From: Gossypium raimondii
Taxonomy: Eukaryota; Streptophyta; Magnoliopsida; Malvales; Malvaceae
Assembly: GCF_025698545.1 (NCBI RefSeq)
Contig: NC_068566.1
Span: forward strand, 28,560,444 to 28,624,443
Reading direction: 5' to 3'
Length of the DNA stretch: 64,000 bases
Numbering within the stretch: the first letter of the stretch is position 1; the number at the start of each line of letters is the position of its first letter. Of the stretch, positions 24,851 through 37,069 are shown in pieces. A model generated the notes under the pieces. The model was not told the origin of the DNA, did not search any database, and worked only from the letters and a program-made list of their open reading frames with translations. Made by a program: the position numbers and the translations under genes.

Positions 24851-25029
24851 AACATAATGTGTATCTTGATTCTTAATATATCATTCTATAATCATACTAA
24901 TTCATAATATCTTTAATTATATTTATATGAATGCAAGAGAAAGATGTTAGTTTTAACACTTTAATTTGCATTGGTTGTCTGAAATTTAGTAATTGTGGAG
25001 AATGGAAATACAAAATCAGAGAACCAATG

Positions 25030-25990
25030 TAAAATCATAAAACAGTGGGGGTGTTGCGACATTTTAATTTCAGCCACTCATTGATGCAAAGGGCATGAAA
25101 ACAATGCTCACAGTTTGGAATGGTCCTTAACTTTCCATTATCTTGGTATTCCCAAAGACATGTTGAGCAAGTGTTATCACTAGGCCTTGGTAATTGCCGG
25201 GTTTCACTAAGCAAAATCACCGGATAGGCATCAATACTTGGTCCATCAAGTCCTTTCTAATAATTGTTAGACTTCCTTCCGAGTTGTAACACAAGCCCTA
25301 TGATGCATAACAGCGGTATTTCCTCTCTGAAAATTATACCCATTTTAGCACTTGCCATACCAGAGCTCCGATGTCACTCTTGAACATGCAATTCCCACAG
25401 CTGTGTTCACAAGACGTGCAATCGGGTTCATGCCATGTCAATCTCATACCATACTTAGGATCCGAAGCAGGAACTAAAACGCTAGCTATCTTCCTACACG
25501 TCCATAATAAAGATGCGTACATATCAAGACGATTCATGGAATGGCCATCACAGAGAAAGTTTCGCCACTAAGACAAGAAATGTACCTTAATTGGGGAAGT
25601 TGTTTTGATATTGCACCATTTGAGCAATTTTGAAACACATAGTTTTCAGCATATTGAGGCTCAAAAGGAGTACAAGAGGGGTTCATACCCTTAAGGAGAT
25701 GTCTTGGGCGGCAATAATTAGGGTCATTGATACAAATAATCGATATTTTCGACTATGAATTGACCAGAAAATGGAAGGGTGAGAACTGCTTTAGGTTGAT
25801 TTTTGCATGAGAGATCAAAACGGGGATAAAGATCAAGTTGGTTGCTAAGACGAAAAGGGAAGCGAATCCATTGATCACCACAAGAAACAGGGCAAATTCC
25901 AGTACTTGTTGACGGTTGAAAAGAGAGGAAAACGAAGGAGAAGAGTACGAAGAAGAAGATTTGAAAAATACGGAAATTCTGTTTGTTTTG
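25030..25990 (-). pseudogene. ATL20-type RING-H2 gene, copy 1, broken
   Basis: The first exon region (about 25730-25975) encodes a signal-peptide-like start, then CPVSCGDQWIRFPFRL, the galacturonan-binding/WAK-like Cys-rich domain of ATL20-22 proteins. The position where copy 2 has its ATG reads TTC, so the start is lost. A frameshift near 25735 separates IVENIDYLY from NDPNYCRPRHLLKG, and a stop follows at about 25540. The RING part (25035-25240) reads CSTCLWEY...NCEHCFH...NEWLKLKCRN. The CPVC that supplies the last two zinc ligands in copy 4 is deleted to a single Cys. The transmembrane exon start is not recognisable. A non-functional tandem paralogue. Confidence 0.85.
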
Positions 25991-26451
25991 CAAGCTTTCA
26001 TGAATGGTAAATACAAACAGAAACGTTAGAAGATGTCAATTTTTGCTCTAAAGAAAAATGAGACATAGGACAAGAAGAAGAGTTCAAAGATGTCATTTTC
26101 ATGCTTATTGTGAACTCGGCAGGCAAAAGATCATATACTATCTATGATGTTTTCTTTGAAATTTCCTTGAAATAGTAATAATTTAAAATGGTTCTTGGTA
26201 TATTAGGAACTAACATTTGTATTAATGAGTGAATGGTGATCAACTAGACAAGATTGAAGCAGGCTCCTCAAACTTATAGCGACTTTTGGAAAATATTTGA
26301 AGGAGTTTAAGCCGCCCTATCGCTTATGCAGTTGATATGAAAATGGTGGTTGCAGCTCGGCATAGTTCTTAAAATCTCTTTGGTTCGGTACTCCCACGTT
26401 GTCATTGCTTTCCCAATGGCCGGCTTTGATGAAGTGAAGTTACAGGGTATG
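25991..26451. other. Intergenic, no gene seen
   Basis: This is the upstream flank of copy 1. Sequence around 26030-26100 resembles the upstream flank of copy 2 near 36900-37030 (for example AAGAAAAATGAGACAT and GTCATTTTTATGCTTA), showing that the duplicated unit includes 5' flanking DNA. Confidence 0.45.
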
Positions 26452-26875
26452 TTCGTAGGGGAGTAATCGAGCTAAACTGAGTTCAAATACTGTCGAGCTT
26501 GAGCTCGACTCGAAATTTGGATCTTAATATTCAGCTCAAGCTCAATCGAACATTTGTTTTTAAACTCAAGCATGACTTAAGATATAATGGAGCTCGATCT
26601 CAATAAGCTCATTACCAATTTTTGTACTCCGGTTCGATAATTAAACTTAGGGTTAATAATATATATTAAGTGCAATAATGTGATTTAATAATATAAAAAT
26701 ATGAAAAACTCGATAAGGCTTGCAAGCTATTTGAGTAAAGTATTACTAAGCTTGAATTTGGCTCGATCAACAGCTCGATCTTGACTCAATAATTATTGAA
26801 TTGAGTTCAAATCTCTTTTGAGCAGAACTCGAATAACTTATGAACACTAATATTTCATTTACACCTTAATTGTGA
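26452..26875. mobile_element. hAT-like non-autonomous element
   Basis: One end reads TAGGGGAGTAATCGAGC and the other, read inward, TAAGGTGTAAATGAAAT. Both ends are enriched in GAGCTCGA/TCGAGCTT words. No ORF. A matching 8 bp target duplication was not found, so the ends are approximate. Confidence 0.45.
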
Positions 26876-27299
26876 TAGAAATTTAATAAAGAATTTTAAC
26901 AAGGTTAACAATTTTTAAAATATACGTTAAGATTTTAATTAGAATAAAATATTTAGACAAATTAATGGCATTGCAAAAGTTGAGGTATCAAATTATGTCA
27001 AATATTAAAGCATAAATATTAAATCTCAAATTTGAACAAAGAATAGTAACCACAACTTAAATTTGTCTATTGCTATATAACCTTAAAACAAGTAGAGGGA
27101 TCAAAATTGAAATTTAACGATTATCTTATATAGTATAAATTCTAGATTTTGGTATTTGGACCTTTTTCATTAACCAATTTGTTAAATCCAAGTTCAGAAA
27201 TTCTAGATTTTGGTATTGGAAGTATTTTTCCATAAATCCAATTGTCTTACTTCACATGTATACACAAAGTTGCAACATGCTGTAAAATTGTAACTGCTT

Positions 27300-27712
27300 T
27301 CAACATTAAGGCGATGGCAGGTTCTTTAGGATGAGATGAATCATTTTGTTACCAACTTGCAATAGTTTATCATGTTTGAAGTCTTGGAGATGTCATGGTC
27401 CAATTTTTCCAATGACATGGAAGTAGCAAAAGATCTTGATGATCTACTAGCAGCATATGAGAAGTACTTCCACTCAATTGTACAAAAATCACTCATGGGT
27501 GAAAGATCTCAAACCCTTTAGAAGTCATTGTCTGTCCTTTTTGACCTTATACTGCAATTTAGAAGTCATGCAAATCGGTTATATGAAGGAATTCATGAGT
27601 TACAAGCGAGGGTTTCTTAATTCAGTTGCCTGTTCAACAACTTGTAGATTTGAAATTCCTCCTTTTCCGGTTAGATTTCAGTAAATTTTATACTCGACAA
27701 CATGCTACAATG
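27300..27712 (+). pseudogene. Gamma-tubulin complex component 3 (GCP3/SPC98) C-terminal fragment
   Basis: The frame encodes HFVTNLQ, FEVLEMSWSNFSNDMEVAKD, LDDLLAAYEKYFHSIVQKS, LMGERSQTL, FDLILQFRSHANRLYEGIH and ELQAR. It then resumes in another frame as LPVQQLVDLKFLLFRLDFSK, ending TRQHATM and a stop. This matches the C-terminal (GRIP2) part of plant GCP3, which nucleates microtubules within gamma-tubulin complexes. Two in-frame stops replace a Tyr (NLQ*FIM) and another residue (TL*KS). About 70-80 residues between ELQAR and LPVQQ are missing. No introns are seen within the matching stretch, so a processed copy is possible but not proven. Confidence 0.75.
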
Positions 27713-30700
27713 TAAAGCTATCAACACGTATGGATTTAAGGAGTTGCTGCTCAAATTTGAGATATAAATGAAGTTATTCAATTCACTAATTTCATTTCAC
27801 AATGCTCCCACTTGAATGAACAATCTCCTGGACACCTGGTGAACATTTAGACTGACCAATTTGTACAACATCTCTTTGTTTTTAGGTAAGACAACTTGTA
27901 CTCTTCTATCAATTGTGTTCTATATTTTTACAGGTATCTGACGCTAGCTATATGTTATATTTCAGATGTCTTTCGGATGACTTGTTTGGAATGTTGCATT
28001 TGATTTGAAGGTATTCTTATGATTTTGTTTATGGTGTTTATGTAGTACTGTACAAGTTTTGGATATGATAGTCCAAGGTTATTGGTGTTTTCTTACAGCT
28101 GATATGTCCAAAGGTTGTATATTTGTACCATATTTCTACATTTGTTAATTGATGTGCAATTCATGGTACATGTTTGATTTTTATCTCTCTTATTTTAACT
28201 TAACCATTTCTTGTGCTATACCTTTGAGGACTTTATTGTGGCATTAAGATATGGCTTTTATCTGGTTTTTGATGCAAAGCCTGATTCTTTTTATTTTTTT
28301 TTGTATTGGTTGCAAGTTTGGTTCGCAATGCAATGCAAAGTGCGTGGCTCAATGCATGTGAACAAGAAAGTTTTACTCTTTTTCATAATTTTCTACTATA
28401 AGGGACCATTAACCTACTTGTAATAGCTATCCATTTTCATGTTCCTTTTCAATTTCTGCATGGGATAGAAATCAGTAGGTACTAGAATTTTGAAGTTCAA
28501 AGTATGACTAGCAATCTGGAAAGAACCTTTTACAATTTTATTTTTAGGTAGTAGGAAATTAATAATATTTAAATGTAACCAAGATTTTATTGTCTTGAGA
28601 GGGATGACATATGTTTCTATTCATTATTTTGCTGTGTTCCGCTGTGGAACACAAATAGATTATATATTCAGTAGTTTTGGATTATTTACACAATGCTCAT
28701 GTCATGTGAACCTATTCCTCAGCCATGATCTTAATTTTGTATGTTCCCTCCCTAAAACTACTTTAGCTGCAAATGGCTTTTCAAAAGAGCAAAATCTACA
28801 TTACCAATGATGTTAATAACATCAGGTGGTTAAGTGAAAATTCTTATTCTCATGGCTTATCATTATGGTTTCACCCATTGATAAGCAATAATTTTCAGAT
28901 TTGAGATGTCAAGGAAGTCAATGGGGTAGGAGGTGAATTGAAATCCTTTGTCCCTTCTGCTTGCTCCTATTCCTGCCCCACTAATCTAATTGGTCTATGT
29001 GTCATGTTGAATTTTATATTTTTACTTCTTGTTAACGTTGTGAACTCTTTTTCTTCTCCACCTCAAGTTTCATTTACTTTTTTCTTTCTTTTTTTTTCCT
29101 GCCAACTATTTGTTCTCTGATTTCTCATGGTAAAGTGTATTATTGAAGGAGTTAGTACTGATTTATTTATTTATTTATTTTTATGCTTGTTTTCAAGTCC
29201 TTATTTGAGTAGAATTTCTTGCATATTCTTTCAAGTTTTGACCTTCTAATTTCTAATTTTGTAGGTTTTTATATTTATTTATTGGAGTAGGTGCGATTCT
29301 ATTTTCTACTGTTTTGGTTGTATTGGCACTGCAACAAGGAATTTATGTTGCTTGACTTGTGTATCCTAATTTCTTCCTTCCGGTTTTACATGTTTTGACC
29401 ATATGATAACACTTCAGCTTGGTATTCTCAGAAATTAAGAGGGCATTCTGCATTGGATTATTCAAAAGTACACATAATTTGACATCGTAGTACGAATAAA
29501 TGAAACTTGGGGAAATAAGATGGGAAATTCAGTTTATATACATATATTACATAGTAGAGATTAAGCATCGTGAAAATTTAATCAGCTAACCAACAAACCA
29601 AATCATGAATTATTGCAGACTTTTACTTGGTGGGAAGAGGATGTTGGCATGGTGTAGTTGAGTAGCCGGATGATAGCTAACAATGATACATCTGCGCATA
29701 AATGGCGAAATTCGATGATGCACAGAACAAATTTTCCTTATATATTTCTTTTAAACCTTTTCGTTCACATTTCCCTATAACCAAGCCCCTTCTTTACACG
29801 AATCAGAGTAAGTAACATAGAATTTGTTTTTTGTGTTTCTTGTTATCTCCTTGATTCAGACAATATTGAGGAAGAAAAGTAAAATTCAAGGTTGTTCATA
29901 TCGCTTGTTGTAAACCGCAATCTATTTAATGTTAAATTTGAATTTTTTTTCTAATGAAACAACATTTTATGCCATAAACTTAACCTCCTATTCTAGCATA
30001 TATAGTTCAAGTGGTTGTGGTTTGAAGGTTTCAATATCATATATAATAAACCATGCAAATGCACTACTCTAACCATGTGGTTGTTGTGTCAACTATAATG
30101 GAGATAACTTGAGAAGCAGTGGATTCAAATAATAGTGTATTATTTTAAAATGTAGTAAATAAAATATTTTAAATATTTTAATATAATTTAATATAAAATA
30201 ATTATATTAAGAATGTTATTAAATTATATATTATTTTAATTAAACTATATTTAATAATAATATTATTAAAATTTTATAACAATAATCATCTCCCTAAAAA
30301 AAATTATGCTAAGGGTATTCTGGTTATTTTAGCTTTTTTTCTTATGTTATTACAAATTTATTTTATTCAACCAAACACAAGAATACTATTACAGTTCTAT
30401 TCCATTACATTCAACCAAATAATTGAATTACTGATTACAACTCTATTCCGTTACAGTTACATTCTATTACAGCTTTATTCCATTATAGCCCTATTCCATT
30501 TCAATGAACCAAACGTGTCGTAAGTTTTATATATAGTTTCGAGCTGGCATGTACACTTGATATCGATATCTCTAGTTATTTCTACGTAAATGCAAGGAAA
30601 ATACCTTAGTTTGAACACTTTATATTTATATCGTTGAAATTCAATAGTTATGGAAACAGCAAACCATAAAATTACGCACGCTGGATTAATTTAATCCTAT

Positions 30701-30714
30701 ATATTATGATGGAA
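27713..30714. other. Gene-free, T-rich stretch
   Basis: The plus strand is T-rich and intron- or UTR-like, and may be the 3' flank carried with the GCP3 fragment. A (TTTA)n microsatellite is at about 29159-29180. At 30300-30525 ATTCCATTACA words repeat and the stretch ends CCAAACGTGTC, resembling one end of a MITE whose other end was not found. The open frames here show no domain. Confidence 0.4.
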
Positions 30715-31904
30715 CAGTGGAATGAAATTTATCAGTAGTGTTACGACATATTGGACAAGCAGGCATTTAATTTCAACCACTCATCAACATGGAAATAATG
30801 ATCGGAATAGTCCTTAATTTTTCATGAGCTTGGTATTTACGAAGGCATATTGAGCAAGTATTGCCACTAGGCCTCGGTAATCGCCGGCTTTCGCCAAGCA
30901 AGGTTACTGGATAGGAATCGACACTTGGTCCATCAAGCCCTTTGGCATCAGCAGCAGCTGATCAACGTGGGACGACGACTGGAACGGAGATTTCCAGGTT
31001 ATGGTGTTGATGCTCAATTTAAATATTGTTAGCCTTCTTCCGGAGATGGCATACAAACCCTAGGATGCATCAGAGGGATATTCCCACTCCAAAAATTAAG
31101 CAGAGTTTAGCTTTTCTTGAAATTCCTGTAAAAGTGAAAAGAATAATATTTATGAGTCCTTTAGTTACTAGTGTAATAATACAAGACAATGTGCTATTTC
31201 ACGTCGATGTTTTGGCTTAAATGATTGGTGTATAATTCTAAATAATTTTACTTGAATGTGCAAAATAAATAAACAATTGTATGAACAGAGTAAAAAGAAT
31301 TGAGGTTAAATTTTGTATTAGTCCAAGTTACGTATTTAACCCTTGTACTTTAATTTGATCAAATTTAATCTTTGTACTTTTGAAAATTTAAGTTTCTACT
31401 CATGACTTAAATAGTACTAGTTAAATTCATTAGGTTAAATTCTACTATTAGTCTCGTATTATCGTAAATTATGTATTTAGTATTTATTTTCTAATTTAAT
31501 TATTTTTAGACTATATTATTTGAAATTTTAAAGATTGCTAAATTTATTAACTAAAATGGCATGAATTATCTGTTAACATTATGTAAGAATAATAAGTTAA
31601 TATGACACTACAGTACATATAATAAAATATTTGTTGTGTAAAATTTTGCAAATGATAATATTTTAGTATTTAATGGAAAAAGAGAGTTCACCCATACTCA
31701 TGAGCAGGGTTCAATCCACAGATTCTCCCGTGTTGGTGGTTAGCGTGAGTCTATGCGAGTTTGAAAATGTATTGTATAAATTTAATGATAGATCTATTTT
31801 AATTTTTATTTTACTTCTATTTGCGAAGTTTTTTCTTTTCTTTTTTTAAGTTTATCGAGAATGAATTAATTAATTTCTAAGTAGCCAAAGTTAAAATTAT
31901 TTAG

Positions 31905-32590
31905 GGTGAGCGTTTGATCGAATCGAGTGAAAAAAAGATTTAAGTTAATCAAGTTGACGAGTTCTATTTTATCATCTTAACTCGATTTGAACTTTTTTTG
32001 AATCGAGTCGAGTGAAATAAAATTCGAGTTAAGTTAAATTAAGTGAAATTGTTCGAGTTAAATTAAAAAATTAAACATGTTAAATTAAAATCTTGTTACA
32101 ATATAACTAATTCCATATTAGAGCAAATAAATTAGAAACCATATATATTTGAAATATTTTTCAAAGCAAAATAAGAAGAAAAAATACTTTAATATGATAA
32201 ACTTGAATAGTTAATTAACTTATTTAGGTTCCAAAATTATTATTTTAGAAAAAATATTTTTTAACTTTTTAAATATCCTTTAGAACTTTTTAGAATTTTT
32301 ATTTTTAAATTTATAATTTTTAGAAAATATAAATATTGGAATATTTTGAATTTTAAAATTATTTTGAATTATTTTGTAATTTTGTTGAGAGACTAATTTG
32401 TTCATTTTAAAATTTGCAATGACCAAAAAGATATTTACACAAATCTGTTATTCAAATTATTCGAGTTATTTGAATTATAAAATTTAACTTGACTCGAACA
32501 TAAAATTAAAAAAAAAGTAAATAATTCGACTCGATTTTCAAAAATCAAATTTTTTATTACTTTTTCTAATCAGAATGAATTTTGCTCCCC
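31905..32590. mobile_element. hAT-like MITE rich in TCGAGT words
   Basis: The left end is TAGGGTGAGCG and the right end read inward is TAGGGGAGCAAAATTC. Subterminal DNA repeats GAGTCGAGTGAAAT and GTTCGAGTTAAAT. The left 200 bp matches 43150-43370. The target duplication is not resolved. The stretch 31000-31900 upstream has no gene, only AT-rich MITE-like sequence. Confidence 0.5.
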
Positions 32591-34080
32591 TAAAAACCGC
32601 AGGAGCACTGGATATCCATAGCCGTATCACTCTTGAACATTCAGTTCCCACCGCCAGTTCACAAGACATTCAATCGGGTTCATTCCAAGTTAATCTCATA
32701 TAGAATCCCAAGCTGGAACTAAAACCCTACCTATCTCCATATACCTCCATAACAATGATCTCTACATATCAAGCTGATTCTCTAAAATGGCCACCACAGA
32801 AAAAGTTTCTCCGCTAAGACAAGAAATGTACCTTACTTCGGGAAGTTGTTTCGATATTGCACCATTTGAGCAATTTAGAAACACATAGCTTTCAGGATAT
32901 TCAAGCTTAAAAGGAGTATCAGAGAGGTTAAGACCCTTAAGGAGACGCCTTGGGGTGCAATAATTAGGATCGTTGATCCATATACCTTGATACAAATAGA
33001 CTATGAATTCACCGGTAAATGTAAGGGTGAGAATTGCTTTGGGCCAGTTCTTTATTGCTTTTGAGAAGTGCTTTTGAGAAGTGCTTTTCAGAAGTGCTTT
33101 TGAGAAGTACTTTTGAGAAATTTGAGTGTTTGGCATTGCTGTCAAAAAGTGCTTTTGAAGAATAAAATGTCCATTTTAGACATGAGATTATAAAGTAACA
33201 AATATGTATTTAAATAATGTTCAAATTAGTTAATATTATGACATTTTAGAAAAAATATAAAAAAATAATTTATTATAACTTATTGTTAATATTTTATTAT
33301 ATAATATTAATTTTAAATATTTCTAAGTAATTAATATTAATTATTTATAAATTTTAATTAGAATATATAAACTATATTTAAATATTTAAATATAAAATTA
33401 AATATTTGTAATTAGATATTGACACGATTGTATTATTATAAAAATTATTTTTATTTTTAATTAATACTTTTAACACATTTGTATTATTTTATTTTAAAAT
33501 GTATTTGAATACATAACTCATATTATATACTAACATAACATAGAAAACATAAACCTAACAATTAAAATATTACATATATTTGGATTAAAATTTAAAAAGG
33601 GATAATATTTATATACCAAATATAAATACTAAAAATTTGTCAATAGCATTTACAATTTAAAATGAATTTATTAAACTAGATGCTATATTTGATAAGCATA
33701 TGAAAGTGATTTGGTTAATACAATACTTATATTTGATAAGCATATGAAAATGAAAGTCGAGATTGTCTGATGAAGAACACAAAGAGTGAGCAAAGCGCTT
33801 CCTCGAGAAAATAAGGTCCACCAGACAATGCCATTTTTTGTTATGTTCATTCTGCTTAATGCATATCTAGGCTGGACGAATTATGTACTGAAACAAATAA
33901 TTGGAGAAACGCTATCCATTTAGGTATATCAGCTTAATTTCAAGGACAGAAAGACAAATCATTAAAAGAGAATTGCCCCATGTAATTACTTTTGTCAAAG
34001 CCTAAACATATATAGCTCTTTTACAATAATAACTTTAAGGTTTGAATGGAACGTTATTACAAGCTATGGCAGTATTAAAA

Positions 34081-34958
34081 GCAGAAAGGCATGTTCTTTG
34101 GCAAACGTGCAAGCTTGCTTCACAGCAAGAGCATCCATTCCATCCACCTAGAAGATATGAAACACATAACAAATAGAATTGAAGTTAAAAATACATCAAT
34201 GTCTACCGTCGGAGAAAAGGAATTTTAAGCATGCATTCTCCTAAGACATGGTTTGTCAAAAAAAAATTACGCTTCTTAAGTCGACGGAGAGGTTGTTGCT
34301 TTAAAGTTCGCTAGAAGGCATTCTTTTGCATCAATGCCTTACACCTTAGAAGAAAACAAACTTAAATATTGAGAACCGATAGTATAAGGGAAAAATCCTT
34401 GAGATTACGCTTTTCGAAACTTCATTCAAACGTTTAGTTTCTTATATAAAAGGATAAGAGAACAAAACAACAATATAAAACCAGCAGAAGCATCTCACAT
34501 GGCCCAAAATCACAACTATCATAGTTTTTTACCATCCACTATCACTCTTACGACATTTACTGGTCATAGTCACTTCGACATCACATACATCTAAATCCTC
34601 ATTTACTTAATAATCATAATAACAATACTAAATAACCAACAAATTATAACCACTATTTATCTCTCAGCCAACCAAGTCTCACCTTCAAACCACGAGCATA
34701 ATCCCCACGTTTGTAGTAAGCAGGACTCTTTGCGGCTCTCCACTCAGCCTTCCCCATACCATCTGTTACATGAAATAAATAAAGTCCACAAAAATTTAAT
34801 AGACCAATAAAATTTCATTCCAATTCAAATTGCTCACAATGATTATTCTCGCAGACCAAAATTGCAGGCAGATCCCAAAGTGCAGAGATGTTCAAATCCT
34901 CAAACAACTGCCCTTGATTAGCAGCCCCATCACCATATAAAGCAAAGAATACAACACT
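34081..34958 (-). pseudogene. Pyruvate dehydrogenase E1-alpha gene fragment with introns
   Basis: Three consecutive exons of the plant mitochondrial PDH E1-alpha gene lie in order on the minus strand. Exon 34838-34958 encodes [35 protein letters not shown], the thiamine diphosphate-binding region. Exon 34683-34762 encodes [20 protein letters not shown]. Exon about 34081-34151 encodes VDGMDALAVKQAC and TFAKEHA, then stops matching abruptly. Acceptors (CCCTAG, TAACAG, TTCTAG) and donors (GTGAGC, GTGAGA) are intact, so the copy came through DNA, not mRNA. Neither the N-terminal nor the C-terminal coding exons were found nearby. It lies inside the Tourist-like element and can encode only a fragment of the E1 subunit. 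Confidence 0.85.
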
Positions 34959-35483
34959 CTAGGGGCAAGCAGTGGTAATCAAGAGCATGCAAGCATTAAA
35001 AGAAATAAGAATATAACCAATAATATCAGCAAAAACTGAATCATCAAGACAGAGGGGAAAGACAATTTTCTATATCTTCATCTACAAATTGTACCACTAT
35101 AAAATCGGATTTCAAGGTCAAGCTTCTTGTTTTCTAGATCAGTTCCTAAAAGAAGTGTACAAATCGGAAAAAATTCTTCAAAGAATGACACCTACGAGTC
35201 AACTATACTAAAATAGCATTACATATATCATAACAATGTCCAAGATATTAGATATAAAGTAATGCATTATGTAAACACAAAGCCATAAGCAAATTGGTCG
35301 CCACGAAGCATTACAAGTGTCACCAAGGCGTTGTGACCAAGATAACAACAACTTCACTATGCCCGAAAAAACAATTAAACGAGCATTAGAGTGAAGCATA
35401 TGCTAGCAAAAGCAACACTAGAATACTTTGAATAAACAAAAGAATGCAACTGTTACGACTTACATTTGTTGTTTCAAATGCTT

Positions 35484-35798
35484 CTAATTGAGGAGATAAT
35501 CGGCTATGATGTCAAAGATGGAAACACATGTGCACTTACACTTGTTTGAATGCTCTTCAAGATTTCTTTCGTGTTTCCATTTTACCATCCAGTTCGAATA
35601 AGTTGATTCAAATGCTTCTTGTGACTGCCATTGTAGGATTTGTGAACTGATTAGAGGCTCTATGAATATCTCATAGCATACCATTTTAATATAAAAACTA
35701 ATTAGAAAAACACAAATTGGAAGATGTATATTCATTAAGAAAACTTCAACACTACAAAAACACTCTGCAGCAAAATTTCCAAGAAAACATTTCATCAA
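35484..35798 (-). other. Unassigned 104-codon frame inside the Tourist-like element
   Basis: The segment QWQSQEAFESTYSNWMVKW followed by KHERNLEEHSNKCKC is followed by a GTAAGT-like donor, which hints at a second captured exon. I recognise no family. The rest of 35000-36480 shows no domain. Confidence 0.2.
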
Positions 35799-36861
35799 AT
35801 AATAAATTCAATGAACTTAAACGAAAAAAGAATACACACTGGAGGAGTAAGTAGAAACGAAATCTTCCGCTTTTGGAAAGACTAAAACCAAAGTCTTTTA
35901 GTTTCTACTCGATCTCACTGTATATGGAATTAATTAAAAGGCAACTTTCCATTAACATGAATCACAATTACTTTGACTAGCCAAATCCTCTTTTAGTAAA
36001 ATAAATAAACTTCATGGCATTTTCACAGAAAACTGCTTCAGTGAAGCTTTTGACCCTAAACCATGATAGAAAGTGCAACGAAGAGAGCATCTGAGACAGA
36101 ATCCAGATGTTTGCCATATTGAGTTTTGTGACCCAGAAAAGATCAGAGAACGAAATGGCCTAGTAATTAGAGAAGGAAAGGAAAAAAATATGTTCGTCAA
36201 ATTACAAAGCAGACAGCATGAATGAGGTAATTGTAGAAGTTAACATCAAAATGTAGAAGTATCGATTTTGTTCAATAATGCAGAAGCAAATAAATCAAAA
36301 GTGGCAGATGCAAATACATAAGGTGCCCAAACGAAATCCAATTTCATACCAATTTCATCAACTGAAATGCAAATAAAGAAACTCACCGGCGGAAGAGGAA
36401 CAAAGAACCAGAGGAAAAGAAACAAAGGCAAAGAACTTTATATTTCAGGCAAAGAACTAGAGGGAAGAACAGTTTTTGGGGGAGAAAAATGGAAATTACC
36501 AGCCAAAAGCACTTTTGGCTGAAGAAAAGGAGAAAATTTTAACTTCTTCATCTGGAGAAAAGGACTTCTCCGATGGTGATTTTTTTCCGAAATGGAGGCC
36601 GTTCTTCGTTCCTTTTAAGAGAAAAGGACTTTTCAAAAAGTCCTTTTCTAACGCAAAGGAGAACGGGCCCTTAGTCTGATTTTTTGCGTGAGAGATTGAA
36701 ACGAGGATAGCCACAACGATCAGGTTGATTGCTAAGACGAAAAGGAAAGTGAATCCATCGATCCCCACATAAAAAACTGAACAAATTCCAGCGCTTGTTG
36801 ATGGTTGAAATGATAGTAAAATGGAAACGACTATGAAGAAGATGATTTGGAAAAGTGCCAT

Positions 36862-37069
36862 CTAAAGTGGTGCTAAAGTGAAAGCTATACCAAGATCTTG
36901 TTGGATTTTTAAGCTTTCATAATGGTAAGTAAAAACAGAAACGTTAAAAGAATTTTTTTTTATAGAAACATTAAAAGAATTTTAATTATATATGATCTAA
37001 AGAAAATGAGACATGTCATTTTTATGCTTAATGGGAATGGGAAAGCAAAAGAATTCTATAAAAATTTTA
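36862..37069. other. Upstream flank of RING copy 2
   Basis: No gene. Similar to the flank upstream of copy 1, marking the extent of tandem duplication. Confidence 0.4.

Larger units (their letters stand above)
33041..36670. mobile_element. Tourist-like 3.6 kb element carrying host gene DNA
   Basis: The termini are GGGCCAGTTC (33041-33050) and, read inward from the right, GGGCCCGTTC (36670-36661). The right flank is TTA and the left flank TTT, a slightly decayed 3 bp duplication. The same target in copy 1 reads uninterrupted at about 25786-25800. The left 0.45 kb matches the MITE at 2100-2750 in reverse (GCATTGCTGTCAAAA, TTTTAGACATG). The right 0.2 kb carries AAAAGCACTTTT and GGACTTTT palindromes. 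Between them lies unrelated DNA including a pyruvate dehydrogenase E1-alpha fragment. No transposase was seen, so it must move in trans if at all. Confidence 0.7.
30715..36861 (-). pseudogene. ATL20-type RING-H2 gene, copy 2, split by insertions
   Basis: The 5' end lies at 36671-36861, with an ATG and a signal-peptide-like start MALFQIIFFIVVSILLSF. The frame breaks off at a transposon boundary and resumes at 33040-32760 with KAILTLTFTGEFIV, INDPNYCTPRRLLKG and KQLPEVRYISCLSGE. It then decays with stops to about 32600. The RING exon is at 30715-30990: [28 protein letters not shown], then a deletion around the Cys-His-His core, then PACPICRN. A 3.6 kb Tourist-like element (33041-36670) interrupts exon 1, and an approximately 0.7 kb hAT-like element (31905-32590) lies further 3'. 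Clearly dead. Confidence 0.85.

Noticed and set aside
31700..31760. tRNA-like GGGTTCAATCC loop
   Set aside because: No acceptor stem, D-arm or anticodon arm could be folded around it.
36496..36861. Single 121-codon frame read as a novel small protein
   Set aside because: Its first half is RING copy 2 exon 1 and its second half is read-through into the Tourist-like element end.
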